Both the position numbers and the translations under genes were made by a program. The notes beneath the pieces were generated by a model that was not told the DNA's origin, searched no databases, and saw only the letters and a program-made list of their open reading frames with translations. DNA of 46,782 bases from Collinsella sp. UBA6357 (GTDB taxonomy: Bacteria; Actinomycetota; Coriobacteriia; Coriobacteriales; Coriobacteriaceae), in contig DJRP01000011.1 of NCBI GenBank assembly GCA_002437815.1, positions 1-46,782 of the forward strand, written 5' to 3'. Of this stretch, positions 7,850 to 14,869 are shown in pieces (positions within the stretch are counted from its first letter, which is position 1; every line of letters begins with the position of its first letter).

Positions 7850-8029
7850 ATGTTACAGAATAAAAAAGGCAGATCTGTCTGGACGATCTCGATTTTAGGC
7901 GCAATTCTTGTATATCTGCCGCTTGCCCACCGAGCACTTAGACGTAATGACTTCACGGACTTAGCGGTGCTTACGCTGGCTCTGGTCATTGGAATCCTAG
8001 CGGTTGCGTTGATTCGAAAACTCCATTAG
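7850..8029 (+). CDS. Small two-segment membrane protein (59 residues)
   Basis: The frame MLQNKKGRSVWTISILGAIL... runs 59 codons to TAG. It has a short positive N-terminus, a first membrane segment (about 11-25), a basic and acidic loop (HRALRRNDFTD) and a second membrane segment (about 36-53), ending IRKLH. An AGGAGAACTCG site overlaps the stop of the preceding gene, showing translational coupling. Size and topology fit an immunity or accessory membrane protein for the exported partner; this is inference from context only. Confidence 0.7.
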   Translation: MLQNKKGRSVWTISILGAILVYLPLAHRALRRNDFTDLAVLTLALVIGILAVALIRKLH

Positions 8030-8125
8030 AGACGGATATTACACGGCCAAGCGATGAAAGACGCTCTCAAGAAACCATCGGTACCGCACCATGCACCAAA
8101 GCCCGATCTAGGTGCTGCACACTAA

Positions 8126-8159
8126 ATCGGGCGGTGGACCAAAAAGGTCACCGCCCGAT
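8126..8159 (-). terminator. Hairpin after GH1 copy 2
   Basis: ATCGGGCGGTGGACC and GGTCACCGCCCGAT pair over about 14 bases around an A5/T5 loop, 7 bases after the GH1 copy 2 stop. The T tract after the stem is short (TTTAG). An overlapping alternative hairpin uses GCCCGAT at 8101-8107 with ATCGGGC at 8126-8132. It may end transcription from both sides. Confidence 0.6.
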
Positions 8160-8165
8160 CGAACC

Positions 8166-9623
8166 CTATGCCAGCTCGGTGCCGTTGGTGTTGCAGACCT
8201 TCTGGTACCAGAAGAAGCTGTCCTTGCGGCTGCGGTGCAGGTCGCCCGAGCCGTCGTTGTGCTTGTCGACATAGATGAAGCCGTAGCGCTTCTTCATCTC
8301 GCCGGTGCCGGCCGAGACGATGTCGATCGGGCCCCACATGGTGTAGCCGCGCAGGTCGACGCCATCGGCCACGGCCTCGGCCATCTGCTCGACATGGTCG
8401 CGCATGTAGTCAATGCGGTAACCGTCGTGGATGGAGCCGTCGGCCTCGACCGTGTCGACGGCACCCAGGCCGTTCTCGACGACCATCATGGGCACCTGGT
8501 AACGGTCGTACATCTCGTTGAGATGCCAGCGCAAGCCCTTGGGGTCGATCGTCCAGCCCCAGTCGGACACGGCCAGGTAGGGGTTTACGGCGTCGTCGTA
8601 GAACACGTTGCCCGTGCCGGTGGGGACGCCGGGGTCGGTCGAGACCGTGGAGCTCTTGTAGTAGCTGAAAGTGTAGAAGTCGACCTTGCCCTCGGCGAGC
8701 AGCTCGGCATCTCCCGGCTCCTGGTCGATATGGATGCCCTTCTCGGCCCACACGCGCGCGGCCCAGCTGGGATAGGCGCCGCGCACCATGACGTCGCCGC
8801 AGTAGTTGTTGGTGATGCGCTCCATCTTCTGAGCGAGCAGCACGTCCTCGGGGCGGCAGCTGTAGGGGTAGACGGCGCGGCTCGCGATCATGCAGGCGAC
8901 CTTGTTGCCAGGATCGACCTCGTGCGCCGCCTTGACGGCCAGGGCGCTCGCCACAAACTGGTGATGGAGGGCCTGGTAGCGGCGCTGCTCGTCGTCCCAC
9001 TCGACCTTGGTGCTGTAGTCGAGCGGCACGTTGTCACCCGGGGGAAGGATGCCGCCGCCCATGACGTTGCCGAAGGGCGCGCACAGGCAATTGATCTCGT
9101 TGAAGGTGATCCACAGCTTGACCAGGCCCTTGTACTCCTCAAAGCACAGGAGCGCGTAGCGCACGAAGGGCTCGACGAGCTCACGGCTCGCCCAGCCGCC
9201 GTACTTTTTGGCGAGCGCATAGGGCAGCTCGTAGTGGCTGAGGGTCACAAGCGGCTCGATGCCGTGCTTACGGCACTCCTCGAACATGGAACGGTAGAAC
9301 TCGATGCCGGCCCGGTTGGGCTCGGCGTCCTCGCCCGTGGGGAAGATGCGGCCCCAGTTGATGGAGACGCGCAGGCACTTGAAGCCCATCTCGGCAAAGA
9401 GGGCGATGTCCTCTTTGTAGTGGTGGTAGAAGTCGATGGCCTCGTGGCTGGGGTAGTACTCGCCCTCGTGCACCGTGGAGGTGATCATGCGCGGGGTGTC
9501 GACCGTACCGCCCTTGATCATGTCGGGCACCGAGAGCCCCTTGCCGTCCTCCAGATAGGCGCCTTCGCACTGGTTGGCGGCTAGGGCGCCGCCCCACAGA
9601 AAGCCTTGGGGAAAAGTAGCCAT
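8166..9623 (-). CDS. 6-phospho-beta-glucosidase, GH1 (copy 2)
   Basis: Cytoplasmic GH1 enzyme of 485 residues for PTS-imported beta-glucosides. It begins MATFPQGFLWGGALAANQ. Acid/base Glu is in WITFNEINC and nucleophile Glu in MVVENGLGAVD. The end motif SAGTGEMKKRYGFIYVDKHND carries the phosphate-pocket residues. It starts 15 bases after the stop of GH1 copy 3 behind an AAAGGAT site, so the two are cotranscribed together with the AEC transporter gene. Its last 49 bases are duplicated at 7076-7124. Confidence 0.93.
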   Translation of the reverse strand: MATFPQGFLWGGALAANQCEGAYLEDGKGLSVPDMIKGGTVDTPRMITSTVHEGEYYPSHEAIDFYHHYKEDIALFAEMGFKCLRVSINWGRIFPTGEDAEPNRAGIEFYRSMFEECRKHGIEPLVTLSHYELPYALAKKYGGWASRELVEPFVRYALLCFEEYKGLVKLWITFNEINCLCAPFGNVMGGGILPPGDNVPLDYSTKVEWDDEQRRYQALHHQFVASALAVKAAHEVDPGNKVACMIASRAVYPYSCRPEDVLLAQKMERITNNYCGDVMVRGAYPSWAARVWAEKGIHIDQEPGDAELLAEGKVDFYTFSYYKSSTVSTDPGVPTGTGNVFYDDAVNPYLAVSDWGWTIDPKGLRWHLNEMYDRYQVPMMVVENGLGAVDTVEADGSIHDGYRIDYMRDHVEQMAEAVADGVDLRGYTMWGPIDIVSAGTGEMKKRYGFIYVDKHNDGSGDLHRSRKDSFFWYQKVCNTNGTELA

Positions 9624-9638
9624 GGATAATCCTTTCGT

Positions 9639-11087
9639 TTAGCTCAGGTCCGAGCCGTTGGACTCGATCACTTTCTTGTACCAATAGAAGCTGTCCTTGC
9701 GGCTTCGCTCACCCGTGCCGGTACCGTCATCGTGCTTGTCGACGTAGATAAAGCCGTAGCGCTTGGCCATCTCGCCCGTCGAGGCCGAGACCAAATCGAT
9801 GCAGCCCCACATGGTGTAGCCCATGAGGTCGACGCCGTCCGCCACGGCCTCGCGCATCTGGGCGATGTGCTGACGCAGGTACTCGATACGGTACTCGTCG
9901 TGCACCACGCCGTCCTCACCCGGTTTGTCGAAGGCGCCCATGCCGTTCTCGACCACCATGAGCGGTTTTTGATAGCGGTCCCACATCTCGTTGAGCGCCC
10001 AACGCAGACCCTTGGGGTCGATCTGCCAACCCCAGTCGCTCGCCTTGAGGTAAGGGTTCTTAACGCCGCCGAAGAGGTTGCCGCCCGTCTTCTCGAGCGT
10101 GGAATCGCAGCTCACGCAATTGCTCATGTAATAGCTGAAGGTGCAGAAATCCACCGTGCCCGCGCGCAGCAGCTCGGCGTCGCCGGACTCCGTCTTGACG
10201 ACGATACCGTTATCGGCGAAGTAGCGCTTGATGTAGCCGGGGTAGTACCCGCGCACGTGCACGTCGGACGTAAAGTAGTTGACGCGCTGCATGACCTGCT
10301 GCGAGAGCAGCACGTCATCGGGATCGCAGGTGCGATAGTAGTACGGGATGTAGATGCACATGTCGCCGATCTTGAGCTCGGGATAATGCTCGTGCGCATA
10401 GATCACGGTCTTGGCGCTCGCCACAAACTGGTTGTGCACGGCGGTGTAGCGCACCGACAGATCGAAGGGTAGCTCGGAGCGGGGGCCGGTGTAGCCCTTG
10501 AACGTGCCCGTCGACGTCGAGGCGCCGCCGCGCGCCAGACCGCAGTTGATCTCGTTGAAGGTGAGCCAGTAGGTCACCTTGTCGTGGAAACGATCGAGCA
10601 CGCAGCGGGCATAGCGCTCAAAGTGCTCGATGCACTCGCGGCTCTCCCAGCCGTTGAGGCGCTCGACCAGGGCATAGGGCATCTCGTAGTGGCTGATGGT
10701 CACGAGCGGCTCGATGCTGTGCGCGCGCAGGCAGTCGAAGACGCGATCGTAGAAGGCCAGGCCTGCCTCGTTGGGCTCGTCCTCGAACCCTGTGGGAAAA
10801 ATGCGCGTCCAGGCGATGGACATGCGAAACACCTTGAAGCCCATCTCGGCCATAAGGGCGATATCGCTCTCGTAGGTGTGGTAGAAGTCGATGCCCTCGT
10901 GGTTGGGGTAGTACTTGGCGGGATCGAGCGAGGGATCGATCATACGCGGCGTGTTGACGTCGCCGCCCGTAACGACATCGGCGACCGATGCGCCCTTGCC
11001 GTCAACGTCCCACGCGCCCTCAAACTGATTGGCGGCGGTGGCGCCGCCCCACAGAAAACCGTCGGGAAAAGCAGGGGTTACAGACAT
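9639..11087 (-). CDS. 6-phospho-beta-glucosidase, GH1 (copy 3)
   Basis: GH1 enzyme of 482 residues from the ATG at 11087 (MSVTPAFPDGFLWGGATAANQ), preceded by AAAGGAAG. Longer in-frame starts upstream would overlap the AEC gene and add a His-rich stretch unlike any GH1 protein, so they were rejected. Acid/base Glu is in WLTFNEINCG, nucleophile in MVVENGMGAF, and the phosphate-pocket motif in SASTGEMAKRYGFIYVD. It lies 62 bases after the AEC transporter stop and 15 bases before GH1 copy 2. It is clearly divergent from copies 1 and 2, so a different substrate is likely. Confidence 0.93.
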   Translation of the reverse strand: MSVTPAFPDGFLWGGATAANQFEGAWDVDGKGASVADVVTGGDVNTPRMIDPSLDPAKYYPNHEGIDFYHTYESDIALMAEMGFKVFRMSIAWTRIFPTGFEDEPNEAGLAFYDRVFDCLRAHSIEPLVTISHYEMPYALVERLNGWESRECIEHFERYARCVLDRFHDKVTYWLTFNEINCGLARGGASTSTGTFKGYTGPRSELPFDLSVRYTAVHNQFVASAKTVIYAHEHYPELKIGDMCIYIPYYYRTCDPDDVLLSQQVMQRVNYFTSDVHVRGYYPGYIKRYFADNGIVVKTESGDAELLRAGTVDFCTFSYYMSNCVSCDSTLEKTGGNLFGGVKNPYLKASDWGWQIDPKGLRWALNEMWDRYQKPLMVVENGMGAFDKPGEDGVVHDEYRIEYLRQHIAQMREAVADGVDLMGYTMWGCIDLVSASTGEMAKRYGFIYVDKHDDGTGTGERSRKDSFYWYKKVIESNGSDLS

Positions 11088-11149
11088 ACCGGGTACTTCC
11101 TTTCCGTTGCAAGTTGACGGCGGGGCCTTATCGTCGCCCGCCATGCGAT

Positions 11150-12079
11150 TTAAAACAGCATGAGCCCCAACATGAGCATGAGCGGCATGGTGACCATGCT
11201 CATGAGCGTGGAGATGGTGACGATGCCCGCGCCGTAGCGGTAGTCGCCGCCAAACAGCTGCGGCAGCATGCACGACACGGTGCCGCAGGGAGCCGCGAAG
11301 CCGATGAGGATCACCGCTTTGACGGCGACGGACACCGGCAGCGGCATCAGGATCACGATCGTGAGCGCCGTGGTCACCACCAGGCGTAGCAGCGCCGCCT
11401 TATAGATGGAGCGCGTGCGCACCAGCGAGCGCAGATCGGACTGGGCCAAAAACACGCCGAGCAAGAGCATGCCGACGCCGGTGTTGAGGTTGGCGATGCC
11501 GTCGACAAACGACCCCACGGCGCCCGTAAGCTCGATCGAGCACATAAACAGGGCAAACCCGACCACCACCGATATGATGGTGGGGTTGGACAGCACTCTT
11601 TTGGCCGAGACCATCGACTTATCCTGGCTGATGAGCCAAACGCAATAGGTCCAGATAAAGACCACCTGTGCCGCGATCGAGGCCGAGATGTAGATGACGT
11701 ATTGCGGACCGATCACATGCTCGACGAGCGGGATGCCCACAAAGCCCATGTTGGAGACGATGATGCCCACCTGGGCCACGCGGTTGCCCCGGGCGCCATA
11801 GGCCACATGCGCCACGGCGATGCACACCACCATGAGCACGCAGGTGATGGCGACCACCCACACGACGTTGCCGAAAACCGCCGGGTCGAACTTGGTGGCC
11901 AGCGCGCGCACGATCACGCCGGGCGTGGAGACATAGCAGGCGATGTTGGTGAGCACCTTGGAGCCCTCTTTGGTGATGAAGCCCGTCTTGTAGCAGACGG
12001 CCCCCACCGCCATCATCAAAAACATCGCCACGATCTGGGAGAACATGATGGGCATCGCCGTCGCCAGACTCAGGTACAT
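11150..12079 (-). CDS. AEC-family membrane transporter
   Basis: Integral membrane protein of 309 residues from MYLSLATAMPIMFSQIVAMF, with about ten hydrophobic segments. It fits the auxin efflux carrier (AEC, Mem_trans) family: an N-terminal five-segment unit with a conserved NIACYVSTPGVIVRAL-type helix break, and a second unit with an ILIGFAAPCGTVSCMLPQLF segment. AEC proteins export organic anions or similar small molecules. An AGGGAG site supports this start. It is followed by two GH1 genes, an unusual pairing for this family. A role in aglycone or acid export is conceivable but not shown. Confidence 0.85.
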   Translation of the reverse strand: MYLSLATAMPIMFSQIVAMFLMMAVGAVCYKTGFITKEGSKVLTNIACYVSTPGVIVRALATKFDPAVFGNVVWVVAITCVLMVVCIAVAHVAYGARGNRVAQVGIIVSNMGFVGIPLVEHVIGPQYVIYISASIAAQVVFIWTYCVWLISQDKSMVSAKRVLSNPTIISVVVGFALFMCSIELTGAVGSFVDGIANLNTGVGMLLLGVFLAQSDLRSLVRTRSIYKAALLRLVVTTALTIVILMPLPVSVAVKAVILIGFAAPCGTVSCMLPQLFGGDYRYGAGIVTISTLMSMVTMPLMLMLGLMLF

Positions 12080-12126
12080 GGTTCTCCCTTCTTTAACGTC
12101 GCCGCATGTGTCTTGTGACCATAGTG

Positions 12127-12165
12127 AACAAAAACGGCTGCCCAAGGTGTTTCTCGGACAGCCGT
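12127..12165 (-). terminator. Intrinsic terminator after PTS EIIBC copy 2
   Basis: The minus strand forms ACGGCTG...CAGCCGT followed by TTTTTGTT, 17 bases after the EIIBC stop. It separates the licT2-EIIBC unit from the AEC-GH1-GH1 unit, whose own promoter is not evident. Confidence 0.85.
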
Positions 12166-12181
12166 ACCAACGTAGCAGATA

Positions 12182-13651
12182 TTAGGCGTTAGCCTTCTTG
12201 GGTTCGTCGTCCTTGTAGGTGATATAGGTCACCACGAAGGAGAAGATGACGGCGATGGCGATACCGATCAACATGATGATCAGGTTATTGATGCCTTCGG
12301 CGCCCGTCGGGTCGATGTAGACGGGCAGACCCAGGATGCCGGAGTAACCGGCCATGAACTGCTTGGCGCCCATGAGGCCGACGAAGCCGCCACCGATAGC
12401 CGAACCGATGCAGGAGATAACGAACGGCTTCTTCTTGGGCAGGGTCACACCGTAAATGCAGGGCTCAGTGGTGCCGAAGATGCCGGTGATGGCAGCGGGC
12501 AGCGCGACGTCCTTGACCTTCTTGTCCTTGGACTTGAGGTAGATGGCAAAGACGGTAGCGGTCTGGGCATGCGAGCAAACCTGGCGACCACCGAAGACGG
12601 CGTCATAGCCGAGCACGGCAAGGTTGTTGAGGTACATGGGGACGACGGCCCAGTGCAGACCGAAGATGACGAGCACCTGCCACAGGGCACCGAGCGTGGC
12701 GCCGCAGAGCAGACCGCCGATAACGGGGACCTCGTAGATAGTCTTGAAGAAGAGAGCAAGGGCGCTGGTGAGGATGCCGGCGATGGGGCCGATGAGCAGG
12801 TAGGTGAGCGGCACGAAGATGACAAGCGTCAGCAGCGGCGTCATGAAGAAGCGCACCGGGGAAGGCATCTTGGGGTCGATTGCCTTATAGAACTTGGCGG
12901 CGAAGAAGACCGCGAGGATGATAGGGATAACCGAGCTGGTGTAACCGGAGGACGGGAACACGATCGGCAGGCCAAAGAAGGTGCTGGAGTAGCTCATCTC
13001 GAACGCAGTGCCGGTGAAGATCGAGCCGATGGGGTCGACGGCCTTCATGGCGACCATGCTCGGATACGTGAGGGCGGCACCCATAGCGGCGCCCATGAAC
13101 TTGTTGATGCCGAACTTCTCGGCCGAGGTGAAGCCCAGGAAGATGGGCAGGAAGTAGAAGAAACCGTCGGCGAACGAGTAGATGGTCTGGTAGGCGCCGG
13201 AATCGGCGGTCATGAGACCCAGGAAGGTGCAGAGCGACAGCAGGCCCTTGGTCATACCGGCCGCGGCGAGCAGGGGCAGGACGGGCTGGAGAATACCGGA
13301 GACCAGGTCGATCATCACATCGATGGGCTTTTTGGGCGTGGCGTCTGCCGTGTCCTCCTCGAGGGCGTTGCCGTCCTCGTCGACCAGGCCGCCGGCCTGG
13401 AACTTACCGATCGCGAGCACGGTGTCGTAGACGTCGGTGACATGCGGGCCGATGACAACCTGGTACTGGCCGCCGGCATGCATAACCTTGATCACGCCAT
13501 CGGTGTTCTCGAGCACCTCGTCGTTGGCGAGGGATTCATCCTTGAGCTTGAAGCGAAGACGCGTCACACAGTGCGCGAGGCTCTTGACGTTGTCCTTGCC
13601 ACCCACGTTCTGAATGATGATGCGGGCGAGGCCATCGTACTTACTTGCCAT
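12182..13651 (-). CDS. PTS beta-glucoside permease EIIBC (copy 2), without IIA
   Basis: Membrane permease of 489 residues from the ATG at 13651 (MASKYDGLARIIIQNVGG), behind AAGGAGTTGAC. An in-frame extension upstream has no sensible ribosome site. The EIIB domain (1-90) has phospho-accepting C28 in KSLAHCVTRLRF. A variable acidic linker (VDEDGNALEEDTADATPKK) leads into EIIC, with the motif GTTEPCIYGVTLP. As in copy 1, the chain stops after the last membrane segment (VVTYITYKDDEPKKANA) with no IIA domain. The gene lies between licT2 and a terminator. Confidence 0.94.
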   Translation of the reverse strand: MASKYDGLARIIIQNVGGKDNVKSLAHCVTRLRFKLKDESLANDEVLENTDGVIKVMHAGGQYQVVIGPHVTDVYDTVLAIGKFQAGGLVDEDGNALEEDTADATPKKPIDVMIDLVSGILQPVLPLLAAAGMTKGLLSLCTFLGLMTADSGAYQTIYSFADGFFYFLPIFLGFTSAEKFGINKFMGAAMGAALTYPSMVAMKAVDPIGSIFTGTAFEMSYSSTFFGLPIVFPSSGYTSSVIPIILAVFFAAKFYKAIDPKMPSPVRFFMTPLLTLVIFVPLTYLLIGPIAGILTSALALFFKTIYEVPVIGGLLCGATLGALWQVLVIFGLHWAVVPMYLNNLAVLGYDAVFGGRQVCSHAQTATVFAIYLKSKDKKVKDVALPAAITGIFGTTEPCIYGVTLPKKKPFVISCIGSAIGGGFVGLMGAKQFMAGYSGILGLPVYIDPTGAEGINNLIIMLIGIAIAVIFSFVVTYITYKDDEPKKANA

Positions 13652-13758
13652 GTCAACTCCTTTTCCAAAAGGTTTGGCGAAACATGTACACAACGCAGGG
13701 CCACGGCGCCTTGCAGCCAGCCGCGTTTGATACCAAAAGAATGTGTCCGGCAAAAGCC

Positions 13759-14601
13759 CTAGCGGCTATTGCAGACCTTGATGAGATACATCAGCAGATA
13801 GAAGCGCTCCTCGTCGGTGAGCTTCCAGCCGTGCTGACGCTTGAAATAGCGCGCGATCGCCTTGCTGCAGCTATCGGCGCGCGGATAGCCCTTGGCGACA
13901 TCCGTGAGCAGCGGAAGCTCGGCTTCCTGCTTGGGTTCGTCGCCCATAAGGCGCTTGACAAGAAACTTAAGATGCGTGACAAACCGCACGTAGGCGTGGG
14001 TGGTCTTGTCGATCTCGGCACCATCGAACATCTTCTTGCGCACGATATCGGTGACGTCGTCGATGATGGTGAGGGTCTTTTGCACGTTGCGCATCTGGTC
14101 GCCGTGAGCCGAACCGCGGCCCTCAGCGTTGATGATGTGCAGCGCGATGGAGCAGGCCTCGGTCGAGGGCAGGCTGATGCCGGTCATGTTCTCCATGAAC
14201 TTGAGACCGGTGCGGCCCAGGTCGTACTCGGCCGGATAGACGAGCGGGATATCGGCGGCAAGGGGATTGTCCATAACGATGCCGTCGGCTGCGCGCTCGG
14301 CCGCAAACTGCAGGTGGTCGGCGAGCGTAAGGTAGAGGTTGGGATTGAGGCGGCAGTCGAGCTCGACCTCGGCCAGCCTCACGATATCGAGGGAAACGCC
14401 GATGACTTCGGCGGAAATGGAGTTGATGGTCTTGAGCAGATCGTCGTTGACGTTGCGGAACACACGCTGGATCTGAGAGGTCTCCTCCATCTCGTAAGGC
14501 GGCTTGCGAAAGCCCAGCCCCTTGCCGAAGACGACCAGCTCGTTGCCGTCCGCATCCTGTGCCATGGCAACGTTGTTATTGATTCTCTTGGTGATCAGCA
14601 T
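13759..14601 (-). CDS. licT: LicT/BglG-type transcription antiterminator (copy 2)
   Basis: RAT-binding antiterminator of 280 residues from MLITKRINNNVAMAQDADG; the open frame extends 14 codons upstream but the ATG at 14601 has the same GGGAGTTTTTTC leader as copy 1. The co-antiterminator domain (1-55) is followed by two PRDs with the motifs SIALHIINAEG and FYLLMYLIKVC. It lies directly upstream of EIIBC copy 2 and should control it through the RAT in its leader. Confidence 0.92.
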   Translation of the reverse strand: MLITKRINNNVAMAQDADGNELVVFGKGLGFRKPPYEMEETSQIQRVFRNVNDDLLKTINSISAEVIGVSLDIVRLAEVELDCRLNPNLYLTLADHLQFAAERAADGIVMDNPLAADIPLVYPAEYDLGRTGLKFMENMTGISLPSTEACSIALHIINAEGRGSAHGDQMRNVQKTLTIIDDVTDIVRKKMFDGAEIDKTTHAYVRFVTHLKFLVKRLMGDEPKQEAELPLLTDVAKGYPRADSCSKAIARYFKRQHGWKLTDEERFYLLMYLIKVCNSR

Positions 14602-14672
14602 GAAAAAACTCCCTTCCAAAGCATCGTGGCATACAGCTCTCACTCACCGTCAAACGGAATATGTTGCTGCGC

Positions 14673-14702
14673 TCGCCTTGCCTCGTAAAGGAGTAACAAC
14701 CG
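14673..14702 (-). promoter_or_regulatory. Ribonucleic antiterminator (RAT) element of licT copy 2
   Basis: The minus strand reads CGGTTGTTACTCC, then TTTAC, then GAGGCAAGGCGA. The GTTACTCC and GAGGCA parts match the RAT at 6017-6048 and the family pattern. It begins about 8 bases after the expected transcription start. Confidence 0.8.
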
Positions 14703-14716
14703 AAACGTCGATTTGG

Positions 14717-14746
14717 AGAATAGCATCCATGGCCGCCGGTTGTGAA
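14717..14746 (-). promoter_or_regulatory. Promoter of the licT2 operon
   Basis: Minus-strand TTCACA at 14741-14746 and TATTCT at 14717-14722 are 18 bases apart, and the -10 box lies 14 bases before the RAT. The remaining spacer up to 14869 holds no other gene. Confidence 0.55.
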
Positions 14747-14869
14747 CCCTTCATGTGCAACTTTACCGTTCGCAGCGTGATTTCGACCGTTCGCCGGATA
14801 TGGCACCGTTGTGAGCATAATACTGCCAAAACGTTTTATCTGGCTGTTTGACACTATTGTCTTCCCAGC

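Larger units (their letters stand above)
7128..8161. mobile_element. AT-rich inserted cassette between two copies of a 49-bp repeat
   Basis: This roughly 1-kb stretch is visibly richer in A and T than everything around it and is read on the plus strand while its neighbours are on the minus strand. It contains a sigma-70 promoter, an exported protein gene and a small membrane protein gene. It is flanked exactly by two copies of a glycosidase gene end (7076-7124 and 8162-8210). No transposase or integrase gene is present, so how it moved is unknown. Homologous exchange between glycosidase genes is one possibility. Confidence 0.6.

Noticed and set aside
10900..11273. A longer start for GH1 copy 3 beginning upstream of 11087
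   Set aside because: The extension overlaps the AEC gene, is His-rich, and has no counterpart in the other three GH1 proteins.
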